A stretch of DNA of 64,000 nt from an uncultured Oscillibacter sp. (lineage in GTDB: Bacteria > Bacillota > Clostridia > Oscillospirales > Oscillospiraceae). Of this stretch, positions 32,408 through 40,394 are shown piece after piece. Both the position numbers and the translations under genes were made by a program. The number at the start of each line of letters is the position of its first letter. The first letter of the stretch is position 1. Under the pieces are notes generated by a model. It worked only from the letters and a program-made list of their open reading frames with translations. It was not told the origin of the DNA and made no database searches. The stretch is taken from the NCBI GenBank assembly GCA_905200545.1, contig CAJKKQ010000004.1, positions 62,001 through 126,000 on the forward strand. Direction: 5' to 3'.

Positions 32408-33688
32408 TCAATCGTCTTCGCTGCGGCTGAGCACCGACCGGGCGTGGGCCTCCAGCCCCTCCCGGCGGGCAAAGTCCGCGATGCGGGGAGCCGCCTTGCC
32501 CAGCGCCTCCCGGGTATAGTACAAAAAGCTGGACTTCTTGACAAAGTCGTCCACGCTGAGGGGACTGGAAAACCGGGCGGTGCCGCCGGTGGGCAGGGTG
32601 TGGTTGGGACCTGCGAAGTAGTCTCCCAGGGCCTCCGGGGCGCTGCGGCCCAGGAAGATGCTGCCGGCGTTGCGCACCCGGGGCAGCAGGGCGAAGGGCT
32701 CCGCCACGCACAGCTCCAGATGCTCCGGGGCCAGCTGGTTGGCGGCCTCCACCGCCGCCTCCAGACTCTCGGTGACGATGATGCGGCCGTTGTCTTCAAG
32801 GCTCTTTTGGGCGATCTCCCGACGGGGCAAGGTGGCCAGCTGGCGCTCCAGCTCCGCCGCCACCGCCCGGGCCAGGGGCTCGCTGTCCGTCACCAGCACG
32901 GCGGCGGCGTGGGTGTCGTGCTCCGCCTGAGAGAGCATGTCCGCCGCCACGCACCTGGCGTCGCAGCCGCCGTCCGCCAGCACCAGGATCTCACTGGGGC
33001 CCGCCACCATGTCGATGCCCACCAGGCCGAAGACCTTGCGCTTGGCGGCAGCCACGAACACGCCGCCGGGGCCCACGATCTTATCCACTGCGGGAATGGT
33101 CTCCGTGCCGTAGGCCAGGGCCGCCACGCCCTGGGCGCCGCCCACCTTGAAGATCCGGTCCACTCCGGCTACCCTGGCTGCCGCCAGGGCCTCCGGGCTG
33201 ATGGCTCCCGTCTTGTCCGGGGAGGTCACCATGAAGATCTCCTCCACCCCGGCGATGCGGGCGGGAATAGCATTCATCAGCACCGAGGAGGGGAATGCAA
33301 CCGGACTCCGGGGCACGCAGATGCCCACCCGGGCGATGGGGGTATAGCGCTGGCCCATGACGATGCCGGCGTGTTCCGTGATGACAAAGTCCTTGTGGAC
33401 CTGCCGGGTGTGGAAGGCGCGGATGTTCTCCGCCGCCTGGCGCAGCGTCTCCAGGAACGCGGCATCCACCTGTTCCACCGCCGCGTCCCACTCCTCCTGC
33501 GAGAGCTCCACGCTCCCAAGCTCCGCGCCATCGAACTTCTTCGCGTACTCCAGCAGCGCTGCGTCTCCCCGGGCGCGGACATCCGAGAGAATGGCGTCTA
33601 CCGCCGCGTCCACATTCTCCTCCGCCCCTGCCTTCCGCCGGAGGATATCCTCCGGCCGCAGGGCGTTGAACTGTTCAATGGGAATCAT
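32408..33688 (-). CDS. hisD: Histidinol dehydrogenase
   Basis: The protein has 426 residues. It oxidises histidinol to histidine in two NAD+-dependent steps and needs zinc. The family signature lies around VDMVAGPSEILVLADGGCDA. QAEHDTHAAAVLVTDS provides catalytic and zinc residues, and LPTGGTARFSSPLSVDDFVK is the C-terminal block with a further metal ligand region. Its ATG overlaps the stop of the HisZ-HisG gene by 4 bases. Confidence 0.97.
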   Translation of the reverse strand: MIPIEQFNALRPEDILRRKAGAEENVDAAVDAILSDVRARGDAALLEYAKKFDGAELGSVELSQEEWDAAVEQVDAAFLETLRQAAENIRAFHTRQVHKDFVITEHAGIVMGQRYTPIARVGICVPRSPVAFPSSVLMNAIPARIAGVEEIFMVTSPDKTGAISPEALAAARVAGVDRIFKVGGAQGVAALAYGTETIPAVDKIVGPGGVFVAAAKRKVFGLVGIDMVAGPSEILVLADGGCDARCVAADMLSQAEHDTHAAAVLVTDSEPLARAVAAELERQLATLPRREIAQKSLEDNGRIIVTESLEAAVEAANQLAPEHLELCVAEPFALLPRVRNAGSIFLGRSAPEALGDYFAGPNHTLPTGGTARFSSPLSVDDFVKKSSFLYYTREALGKAAPRIADFARREGLEAHARSVLSRSEDD

Positions 33689-35265
33689 CCCTTGGTCACC
33701 TCCGTGAGCTTTTCCACCAGGGTGTCGATTTCCTTGCGCTTAAACTGATAGCTGGCCCGGTTGGCGATGAATCGCGCCGAAATGGGCATGAACTCTGTGA
33801 TCACCTGCAGGTCGTTTTCCCGCAGGGTGGTACCCGTCTCCACAATATCTACAATGACATCGGAAAGTCCCAGAATAGGAGCCAGCTCAATAGAGCCGTT
33901 TAATTTGATGATGTCGATGTCCCGGCCCTGGGCCGCGTAGTAGGCCTTGGCGATGTTGACAAACTTGGTGGCCACCCGCAATGCCCGGCTCTGGTCCTCC
34001 GTGAAGTCCTTGGGGCCGGCCACGCACATGCGGCACTTGCCAAGACCCGTATCCATCAGCTCGTAGACGTCGGCCCCGGACTCCGCCAGGATGTCCTTGC
34101 CCACGATGCCGATGTCGGCAGCGCCGTGCTCCACGTAGATGGCTACGTCGCTGGGCTTGACCAGGAAGTAGCGGATGCCGGCGGCGGGGTTTTCCACCAC
34201 CAGTTTGCGGGTGTCGGCATAGTTTTCCGGGCAGCCGTAGCCCACACCGGAGAGGAGGTTATAGACCTTGTCGCCCAGGCGCCCCTTGGGCAGAGCCACG
34301 TTGAGCATCACAGGGCCCTCCGCCGTCTCCCCCTGGGGCTCTGCCAGCCGGTCCAGCTCATCTAAGTACAGCGCGAAGCCGATGGCCCGGGCGCCGGGCC
34401 GGAACTGCTCCGCCAGGGGATCGTACCGCCCGCCCTTGAGCACCGCACGGGGAAGGCCCGCAAGATACCCCTGGAGCACCAGACCGTTGTAATACTCCAT
34501 GTCGTTGACCAGGGAGAGGTCCAGCCGCAGCTTCTCCGCTCCCGCCTCCTGAGAGAGGGCGGTGCACAGGGTCCGCAGCTCGGTGAGGGCCGCCCCCATG
34601 GCGGCGTTGAGGGCCAGCGGCTCCGCCTGGGAGAGCACCGCCTCCCACTGCCCGGAAAGGCCGCTGAGACGGCACAGGGCCTCCGTCCCCTGCCGGGAGA
34701 GGCCCGCCTCTCCAGCGGTCTTCTGGAGCTCGTGGGCGTTTTTGTCCCGGATGCAGGTGAGGAGCTTGCCACGGATGGCCTCCGGCGCTCCCACAGCGTC
34801 AAATAGGCCGGTGACAAAGCCCATGTGGCTCAGCTCCACCACAAAGTCCCGCCCCGTCAGAGCCAGGCTCCGCAGGGCCAGGGACACGGTCTTGGCGGTG
34901 GCGGCGTCGTCCACATGGCCGATGCACTCCACGCCCATCTGGCTGATCGCCCGGAAGGTATGGCTCTCCTGGCTGGGCCGGTAGACGTTTTCCGCGTAGT
35001 AATACCGGGCGCAGCCCCCCTCCGGCACCCGGGCGTTCTTGGCGATGGAGAGGGTCACGTCGGGCTTGAGGGCCAGCAGCCGCCCGTCCAGGTCCGTAAA
35101 GGTGATGACCTGCTCACTGGAGAGGAAGCGGCGGTTTTCCTGATAGAGGCCGTACTCTTCAAAGCGGCCCATGTGGTATTTCTGAAACCCCTCCCCCTGG
35201 TAGAGCATCTTCAGCTGCAGCGACAAGCGCTCCTGGGGCCGGAGCATATTGAGATCCAATTCCAT
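33685..35265 (-). CDS. hisZG: ATP phosphoribosyltransferase: fused regulatory (HisZ) and catalytic (HisG-S) subunits
   Basis: The protein has 526 residues and carries both parts of the first, feedback-controlled enzyme of histidine synthesis. Residues 1 to about 315 are HisZ, a HisRS-like domain without synthetase activity (DLNMLRPQERLSLQLKML, DLDGRLLALKPDVTLSIAKN, YYNGLVLQGYLAGLPRAVLK, GGRYDPLAEQF). Residues about 319-526 are short-form HisG (VALPKGRLGDKVYNLL, IGIVGKDILAESGADVYEL, IVETGTTLRENDL). The usual octamer of separate subunits is thus encoded in one frame. The start is ATG 35265 behind AGGAGG; an upstream in-frame start at 35310 lies at the promoter. It is the first gene of the operon. 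Confidence 0.93.
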   Translation of the reverse strand: MELDLNMLRPQERLSLQLKMLYQGEGFQKYHMGRFEEYGLYQENRRFLSSEQVITFTDLDGRLLALKPDVTLSIAKNARVPEGGCARYYYAENVYRPSQESHTFRAISQMGVECIGHVDDAATAKTVSLALRSLALTGRDFVVELSHMGFVTGLFDAVGAPEAIRGKLLTCIRDKNAHELQKTAGEAGLSRQGTEALCRLSGLSGQWEAVLSQAEPLALNAAMGAALTELRTLCTALSQEAGAEKLRLDLSLVNDMEYYNGLVLQGYLAGLPRAVLKGGRYDPLAEQFRPGARAIGFALYLDELDRLAEPQGETAEGPVMLNVALPKGRLGDKVYNLLSGVGYGCPENYADTRKLVVENPAAGIRYFLVKPSDVAIYVEHGAADIGIVGKDILAESGADVYELMDTGLGKCRMCVAGPKDFTEDQSRALRVATKFVNIAKAYYAAQGRDIDIIKLNGSIELAPILGLSDVIVDIVETGTTLRENDLQVITEFMPISARFIANRASYQFKRKEIDTLVEKLTEVTKG

Positions 35266-35311
35266 AGGGTACCTCCTGGCGGGATATGGCCCGCGTATTT
35301 TCACGGGCAAT

Positions 35312-35340
35312 ATTTTACTTTATTTTATTAGCAAAGTAAA
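35312..35340 (-). promoter_or_regulatory. Histidine operon promoter embedded in an inverted repeat
   Basis: On the minus strand TTTACT (35335-35340) and TAAAAT (35312-35317) are separated by 17 bases. A perfect 8-base inverted repeat, TTTACTTT/AAAGTAAA (35314-35321 and 35333-35340), overlaps both elements and looks like a repressor site. The leader is only about 40 bases, too short for a T-box. Confidence 0.65.
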
Positions 35341-35400
35341 GCGGTAATTCGGTAGTAAACGAAATTCTGCCATTTGCACAAATACCCCCGAAAACACAGT

Positions 35401-35434
35401 AGGGATACAGGGTGATTTTACACCCTGTATCCCT
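35401..35434 (-). terminator. Terminator-like hairpin after the MerR-RDD gene
   Basis: A perfect 14-bp stem (35401-35414 with 35421-35434) has a 6-base loop. The following sequence on the minus strand has only a TGTTTT tract, so efficiency is uncertain. Confidence 0.6.
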
Positions 35435-35473
35435 GATTTGCAATGGATTTGCAAGGTTTGGCCGCCTTTTGCA

Positions 35474-36970
35474 TCATGACTCCAGAGCCATGGTAAAGGT
35501 AAAGGCAAAGCGGTTGTCCTCCACCCGGTCGATGGGGTCGGCATAGCCCGCGGCATAGCCGACGACATTTTCCGCCTCCACTTCCAGCGTCGCCACCGCA
35601 TCCCCCTGCCGCAGACAGAAGTCTTTGGCCCAGTCATGTGCCCAAAACTGGTCGGACAGCGCCTCCTCCTGTTCCTCCCTCTGAGAGGGCCAGAGGGGCG
35701 CGCGCTCCCGGGCCCAGAGGAACGCCATCACCGCCACGATCATCCGGTCCCGGGGCAGCCCGTACCGCTGGTCGATGTTCTCCACCGCCCCGGACAGCGT
35801 CACGGCGGTGAGCCGTCCGTCCTCCACGGTGTATTGGAACTGGTCCGCGCCGGGGATCTCCTCCCCCAGGGAGAGCCGGATCCTGCTGACCGAATAGGAC
35901 CTTTCCCGCCAGACGCCGCTGCTGTCCAGCTCTCCGCCCAGGTCAATCCCCAGATACTCCGCCTGGCGGTTGAAGTTCTCCGCGAACTCCGCCACCGTCA
36001 GGTCTCCCAGGTTCGGCGGCAGCTGGGCCGTGGCCTCCATAACTTTCGCCCCGCCCAGGCCCAGGGCCAGCACCAGTGCGATGGCCGCAACATTACGGAA
36101 CCGGAAGGTAGTCTCCGTATAGATGGTCTCCCGGTCCCAGGGCTGGGTTTCCTCCCGCCGGCAGCGCTCGAAGGACCGGTACAGCTGGATGATCTCCAGA
36201 CCCGGAATGTAAAAGCCGTAGGCGCTCCACAGCATCCACACATACCGGAAAAACCCGTCGGCCCAGCGCAGCTTTCTTCCGTCGGCCCCGATCAGCCGCA
36301 GGCCCATCAAGGCCTTGCCCGGAGTCGTGCCGAACAGCCGCAGGGACAGGGGCTCCAGCACCGCCATCAGCACCACGCACCCAAAACGCATGGTGAGTAC
36401 GGGGACAATGTTGATGCGGGCCGGGTTCCAGCCCGCGGCGCACAGAACGGTCAATATAGCAATGACCAGCAGGATCGTGTCCAGCCCCCGGGCCAAAAAC
36501 CGCTTGCCGGCGCTGTACACCGTGGGCAGAGTGTCTGTGGCAGGCAGGGGCGGCGGCGGTGCGGTCCGCATCCACCACGCTCCCCCGCTGTCCGACGGCA
36601 GCGCCGGGGCGTCCAGGTCCCGCAGGTACCGCCCGGCGTCCAGCTCCCCAAAGCTGACAGCCGTGGCCCGCACTGCGCCGCACACCTGCCGCACCCGCTC
36701 CAGCGACGCCTGCTCCCCGCCCAGCTCCGCCAGGTGCCGGTCCAGCACAGCGGCGAGCGTCTCCGTTCCACTCCGCAGGGATCGCAGCTCCTCCACACTG
36801 ACTCCCAGCCGCCGCAGCAGCTTGATCTTCTCCAGAACCGCCAGGTCTGCCTCGCTGTACTCCCGGTAGCCGTTTTTCGCCCGGGCCGGGTGCAGCAGCC
36901 CCTCCGCCTCGTAGTAGCGGATATTAGCCCGGGGTACCCCGGACCGGGCCTCCATTTCCTTACTGGTCAC
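35474..36970 (-). CDS. MerR-family regulator fused to an RDD-type membrane domain
   Basis: The protein has 498 residues and starts at GTG 36970 behind AAAAGGAGG; an ATG 27 bases upstream precedes that site and is unlikely. Residues 1-70 are a MerR DNA-binding domain (ANIRYYEAEGLLHPARAKNG), followed by a coiled helix to about 125. Residues about 155-275 form an RDD membrane domain, with the family phrase FGTTPGKALMGLRLIGADGR and about three helices. A further helix near 290-310 leads to an extracytoplasmic C-terminal domain of about 180 residues. A membrane-embedded MerR protein is unusual. Its own promoter has MerR-type geometry, so autoregulation is likely. Confidence 0.85.
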   Translation of the reverse strand: MTSKEMEARSGVPRANIRYYEAEGLLHPARAKNGYREYSEADLAVLEKIKLLRRLGVSVEELRSLRSGTETLAAVLDRHLAELGGEQASLERVRQVCGAVRATAVSFGELDAGRYLRDLDAPALPSDSGGAWWMRTAPPPPLPATDTLPTVYSAGKRFLARGLDTILLVIAILTVLCAAGWNPARINIVPVLTMRFGCVVLMAVLEPLSLRLFGTTPGKALMGLRLIGADGRKLRWADGFFRYVWMLWSAYGFYIPGLEIIQLYRSFERCRREETQPWDRETIYTETTFRFRNVAAIALVLALGLGGAKVMEATAQLPPNLGDLTVAEFAENFNRQAEYLGIDLGGELDSSGVWRERSYSVSRIRLSLGEEIPGADQFQYTVEDGRLTAVTLSGAVENIDQRYGLPRDRMIVAVMAFLWARERAPLWPSQREEQEEALSDQFWAHDWAKDFCLRQGDAVATLEVEAENVVGYAAGYADPIDRVEDNRFAFTFTMALES

Positions 36971-36992
36971 GAAACCGCCTCCTTTTGGGGGT

Positions 36993-37023
36993 ATCATAAA
37001 CTGTCAAGTAACTTGAAGGTCAA
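36993..37023 (-). promoter_or_regulatory. MerR-type promoter with 19-base spacer and palindrome
   Basis: On the minus strand TTGACC (37018-37023) and TATGAT (36993-36998) are separated by 19 bases, the long spacing typical of MerR-controlled promoters. The spacer contains the perfect 13-base palindrome TCAAGTAACTTGA (37004-37016). It lies directly before the MerR-RDD gene. Confidence 0.7.
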
Positions 37024-37102
37024 GGCTTTTTTCCCGGCAGGCCGGAAAAAACGGTGATGCAGCAGCGCCCGGCGCGGCGCAGGCCGTACCGGGCGCAGTC
37101 CT

Positions 37103-38182
37103 CTATCCCGCCAGTTCCAGCAGCTCCCGCAGGGGCTCCAGGTCTCCGCCGCCGATCCGGGCGAACCAGGCGCTGCCGAAGGCGGCCATGCTGCCGGGCT
37201 CCTGCTCCCCCAGATTCACCAGAACCGTGTCCAGGGCATTCTGGAAAGCGTCCCCCGTCAGGGCACTGTCTCCAGCGGACACCGCCGCCACGGTGGTGTA
37301 CAGCGTGGGGGTCACGCCGATGCAGCGCACCTCTTCCCAGACGGATTTCTCCCGGCCAAAGCCGGACATGCCGCCGCTGCTCTTCTCATCTTCCCCCAAC
37401 GTCCAGGCATCCGCCACATCCAGCCGGGCGTCCGCCTGCAGGGGGAAGGCGTCGATCTCTCCCGCGGCCGCCGCCCGCAGCAGCGCCTCAAAACTCTCGT
37501 ACTCCGTCACATCCGGCAGCTGCTCCACGGTATCGCCGTCATAGTTTTCCGCCAGCCACACCGCAAGGCACCCCCAACCCCCCAGGGAATCCCGGGAGAG
37601 CACGCCCCAGCGGGCCCGGCTCAGCTCCTCCCAGGTCAGGGCCTGCCCGCTCTCCGCCCGGGCAGAAAGCTGTGCGCCGTAGGCCGTGGGTGCAGCGCAC
37701 ACCAAGGCGAAAGTCCCCGCCTGCCGCACCCCGGGCACCAGAGCCGTGGCGTGCTCGCTGCCGTTCCAGTCCGCCGGAACGCTTCCGGCGTTGGAGAGGC
37801 CATGGTTCTCCGCCTCCGCCAGTACCGCCGCCGCGCCGTCACCGGAGCGGACAAACTCCGCCGCCGGCAAAAATGCCACGTCCACGCTGCCCTCTCCCAC
37901 AGCCTGGGCCGTGGCGGCGGGAGAGGTGCCCACCGTCACCGTCACGTCTCCCACTTCCACGCCGGTGTCCTCCGCTACGGCGTCAAACCCGGCCTTGAGA
38001 AGCTCCGGCAGTTCCCGGATCTCCTGTAGGAGGGCCTGGGGATCCTGGTCATTCTTACTGATCTCCACCCGCAAAGTCTCGATCTTTATGGGCTCCGGCG
38101 CCGGAGGCTCCTCCGGCCGGGCGCCGCACCCGCTCAATACCATCGCCAGCGCCATCAGCGCCGCAAGATGTCTCCGCTTCAT
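37103..38182 (-). CDS. PhnD-like (phosphate/phosphonate-type) substrate-binding lipoprotein
   Basis: The protein has 359 residues. The signal peptide MKRRHLAALMALAMVLSGCG carries a lipobox with Cys19. The mature part fits ABC binding proteins of the PhnD type: VTVTVGTSPAATAQAVGEGS, VDVAFLPAAEFV, and SRDSLGGWGCLAVWLAENYD, where PhnD has its YVDPxSxSGxLxP block. The C-terminal YTTVAAVSAGDSALTGDAFQ also fits. No permease or ATPase gene is adjacent, so the transporter is elsewhere or the protein is an orphan receptor. The upstream promoter overlaps that of the divergent cupin gene. The ligand cannot be inferred safely. Confidence 0.75.
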   Translation of the reverse strand: MKRRHLAALMALAMVLSGCGARPEEPPAPEPIKIETLRVEISKNDQDPQALLQEIRELPELLKAGFDAVAEDTGVEVGDVTVTVGTSPAATAQAVGEGSVDVAFLPAAEFVRSGDGAAAVLAEAENHGLSNAGSVPADWNGSEHATALVPGVRQAGTFALVCAAPTAYGAQLSARAESGQALTWEELSRARWGVLSRDSLGGWGCLAVWLAENYDGDTVEQLPDVTEYESFEALLRAAAAGEIDAFPLQADARLDVADAWTLGEDEKSSGGMSGFGREKSVWEEVRCIGVTPTLYTTVAAVSAGDSALTGDAFQNALDTVLVNLGEQEPGSMAAFGSAWFARIGGGDLEPLRELLELAG

Positions 38183-38215
38183 GGGAACTCCTTTCCAGGG
38201 GTCGTTCTGGACGGC

Positions 38216-38244
38216 TGGACTTGAGCCCGCCGCCGTGCTACAAT
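38216..38244 (+). promoter_or_regulatory. Possible promoter of the cupin gene
   Basis: TGGACT (38216-38221) and TACAAT (38239-38244) are separated by 17 bases. It lies back to back with the lipoprotein promoter. Confidence 0.45.
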
Positions 38245-38250
38245 GGTTTT

Positions 38251-38279
38251 ATTCTATCACTCCGGCGGGCCGCGCGCAA
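38251..38279 (-). promoter_or_regulatory. Possible promoter of the PhnD-like lipoprotein gene
   Basis: On the minus strand TTGCGC (38274-38279) and TAGAAT (38251-38256) are separated by 17 bases. Confidence 0.45.
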
Positions 38280-38322
38280 GGGCGGTCCCTCCCGGCAGAG
38301 ATACGGCAAGGAGAGGACGCAC

Positions 38323-38667
38323 ATGTATACGCTATCTGGAAACTGCCCCGCGAAGGACGTCTGCGTGCAAAACGGCAAGGGTCTCATCCACATCAAGGAG
38401 CTCACCGACAAGGCGGGCCTCTATGACCACGGCCGCCTGTTCGCCCACGTAACGGTGAATCCCGGCTGCTCCATCGGCTATCACACCCACGAGCATGAAA
38501 CGGAGTTCTACTACATCATCAAGGGCGAGGCCGTCTTCAACGACGACGGCAAGGAGGTCATCCTCCACCCCGGCGACATCGGCGCCACCGGGTACGGCCA
38601 GGGCCACGGTCTGGAGAACAAGACCGACGAGCCCGTGGAGCTCATCGCCCTGATCGTAGGTGAGTAA
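38323..38667 (+). CDS. Small single-domain cupin protein
   Basis: The protein has 114 residues and starts at ATG 38323 behind AAGGAGAGGA. The cupin motif 1 is GYHTHEHETEFYYIIKGEAV (His, His, Glu metal ligands) and motif 2 is HPGDIGATGYGQGHGLENKT. It therefore has the full metal site of a functional cupin_2 protein such as a small isomerase, dioxygenase or sugar-binding protein. No partner enzyme is adjacent, so the substrate is unknown. It has its own promoter and terminator. Confidence 0.85.
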   Translation: MYTLSGNCPAKDVCVQNGKGLIHIKELTDKAGLYDHGRLFAHVTVNPGCSIGYHTHEHETEFYYIIKGEAVFNDDGKEVILHPGDIGATGYGQGHGLENKTDEPVELIALIVGE

Positions 38668-38683
38668 AACCCGGCACACCAGG

Positions 38684-38715
38684 AAAGGAGCGGGGATCCC
38701 CCCGCTCCTTTTTTC
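38684..38715 (+). terminator. Intrinsic terminator after the cupin gene
   Basis: The stem AAAGGAGCGGG/CCCGCTCCTTT with a short loop is followed by a T run. Confidence 0.8.
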
Positions 38716-38741
38716 TGCTCTTTTTGAAAATTTCCTCTCCG

Positions 38742-38771
38742 GTGAAAGTTTTTCGGCCTCCCAGTCGTATC
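38742..38771 (+). promoter_or_regulatory. Possible autoregulated ECF promoter
   Basis: GTGAAAGTTTTTC (38742-38754) lies upstream of CGTATC (38766-38771), which is 35 bases before the sigma gene ATG. It resembles the element upstream of the first ECF gene. Confidence 0.35.
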
Positions 38772-38805
38772 CCTGGTGAAGCGCGCTTGGAAGGAGTGAT
38801 ACAAC

Positions 38806-39294
38806 ATGGATCTCAAGGAGCGGGCGGACTACCTGGCCCGGACCTATGCCGACGCCATTCTCCGCTTGAGTTACACCTACTTGAAAAATACCCACGACGC
38901 CCAGGATATCTGCCAGACAGTGTTTGTGAAGCTGCTGACGGAGCCCCGGGACTTTGAGAGCCCGGATCATGAGCGGGCGTATATCCTGCGCATGGCGGCC
39001 AACGCCTGCAAAGACCTTTTGAAAAGCCCCTGGCGCCAGCGTACCTGTACCCTGGAAGCCGTGGGAGACGTGGCAGCTCCGGTGGCGGAGGAAGGGTCCC
39101 TCCTGCAGGTGGTAAACACCCTGCCCGCCCATTACCGGGCCGTCATTTACCTCTATTACTATGAGGGATACCAGGCCGCCGAGATCGGCCGCATCCTGGG
39201 CATCCCCACCGCCACCGTCCACACCCGTCTGGCCCGGGGCCGGGCCAGGCTGAAAACCTTGCTGGGAGGAATGGAATATGAACAATCTGTTTGA
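38806..39294 (+). CDS. ECF-type RNA polymerase sigma factor
   Basis: The protein has 162 residues. Region 2 includes LSYTYLKNTHDAQDICQTVF, and region 4 includes LPAHYRAVIYLYYYEGYQAA followed by the HTH of type EIGRILGIPTATVHTRLARG. It is clearly related in sequence to the first ECF factor (3612-4097), sharing the LLKSPWRQR/LLRSPWRRR block after region 2. AAGGAGTGA precedes the ATG. The downstream membrane-protein gene overlaps by 17 bases and is the probable anti-sigma factor. Confidence 0.9.
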   Translation: MDLKERADYLARTYADAILRLSYTYLKNTHDAQDICQTVFVKLLTEPRDFESPDHERAYILRMAANACKDLLKSPWRQRTCTLEAVGDVAAPVAEEGSLLQVVNTLPAHYRAVIYLYYYEGYQAAEIGRILGIPTATVHTRLARGRARLKTLLGGMEYEQSV

Positions 39295-40333
39295 ATATAA
39301 AGAAAATCTGGACGCCCTGCACTTCACCCCGGAGCAGAAAGCGGCCATCGCCGCCCGGGCCGCAGAGGCTGCGGCTGCGCAAAGCGCCCCCGTCCGCCGC
39401 CGTCCCATCCTGCGCACGGCGCTCATCGCCGCGTGCCTGGCTGTGGTGCTAGGAGTCACCGCCGGGGCCACCGGCATCCTCAAATCCGCAGCGGAGGCCT
39501 TCGCCCCCATCTTTGGAACCAGCGCCGCCCAGACGGAGATCATTGACAAGATCGGCTACCCTGTGGGAGCCTCCGATACCGCAGGCGGCATCACCATCAC
39601 TGCCGACGCCGTCATGGGCGACCGGTACAATGCCGCCATCATTTTCACCATCACCCGGGACGACGGCACGGCCCTGCTGCCGGAGGGCACCCAGGACGAT
39701 ATGCTGCTGGTCCGGGGTGGCGGCGCGGACCTGAACATTCTGGGCGGCACCCACGGGGGCAGCTGGTTCGTGGACGAGGATCCCACCGACAACACCGTCC
39801 AGCTGATCCAGACCATCAGCGCCGACGTACCCATCAACGACTGCACCGCCACGGCACAGTTCGATGATCTCTGGCGCTGGGATGCAGAGAGCGGCGAGGC
39901 CGTCCCCTTTGCGGAGGGAACCTGGAAGCTCCGCTTTGACGTGCGCTACGAGGATGCCTCCGTCACCCTGGGCGGCGGCGAGACCTTCACCCAGGATGGG
40001 CTCACCTTTACCATCGACGCCATCACCCTCTCCCCGGTGGCGGTGAAGGTGGACTACACCGTGGATAAAGAAGTGGTCTGGAGTAATCACGAAAGCGGAC
40101 GCCAGAGTGACGAGGACGCAGAGCAGATGGCACGCTACATGGAGAACGTGGAGATTCTCCTCAACCGCACCGACGGCACCACTCTGGACCTCTCCAACGC
40201 CGGCGGCAGCATCTCCCCCCAGGACGGTGTCACCGTCTGCTCCAAGAGCACGGTTTTCAGTGAGATCCTGCCCCTGGAGGATCTGGCCTCCATTTCTGTG
40301 GGCGGCGTGGTGTTCCCCGTTCAGGCGGACTGA
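39278..40333 (+). CDS. Putative anti-sigma factor, DUF4179-like membrane protein
   Basis: The protein has 351 residues and overlaps the end of the sigma gene by 17 bases; GGGAGG lies ahead of its ATG. A cytoplasmic N-terminus of about 45 residues (LHFTPEQKAAIAARAAEAAA) precedes one membrane helix (about 48-66). A large extracytoplasmic beta-rich domain of about 280 residues follows, of the kind seen in DUF4179/RsiV-like partners of ECF factors in Clostridia. No catalytic motif is visible. The role rests on context and topology. Confidence 0.65.
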   Translation: MNNLFEYKENLDALHFTPEQKAAIAARAAEAAAAQSAPVRRRPILRTALIAACLAVVLGVTAGATGILKSAAEAFAPIFGTSAAQTEIIDKIGYPVGASDTAGGITITADAVMGDRYNAAIIFTITRDDGTALLPEGTQDDMLLVRGGGADLNILGGTHGGSWFVDEDPTDNTVQLIQTISADVPINDCTATAQFDDLWRWDAESGEAVPFAEGTWKLRFDVRYEDASVTLGGGETFTQDGLTFTIDAITLSPVAVKVDYTVDKEVVWSNHESGRQSDEDAEQMARYMENVEILLNRTDGTTLDLSNAGGSISPQDGVTVCSKSTVFSEILPLEDLASISVGGVVFPVQAD

Positions 40334-40354
40334 ACCGGTTTCCAATGCAATTAA

Positions 40355-40394
40355 AAAGAGGGAAAGGCCCTTTGGCCTTTCCCTCTTTCTTTTT
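40355..40394. terminator. Bidirectional intrinsic terminator
   Basis: A 15-bp stem (40355-40369 with 40374-40388) with a CTTT loop is followed by a T-rich tract. It lies between convergent operons. Confidence 0.8.

Noticed and set aside
35266..35473. T-box or leader-peptide control of the his operon
   Set aside because: The only good promoter lies about 40 bases before the start, leaving no room for a T-box, and the hairpin at 35401-35434 is upstream of it.
37030..37096. Terminator after the PhnD-like gene
   Set aside because: GC-rich inverted repeats exist (37065-37096), but the T run follows only about 15 bases later on the minus strand, so I did not list it as a feature.
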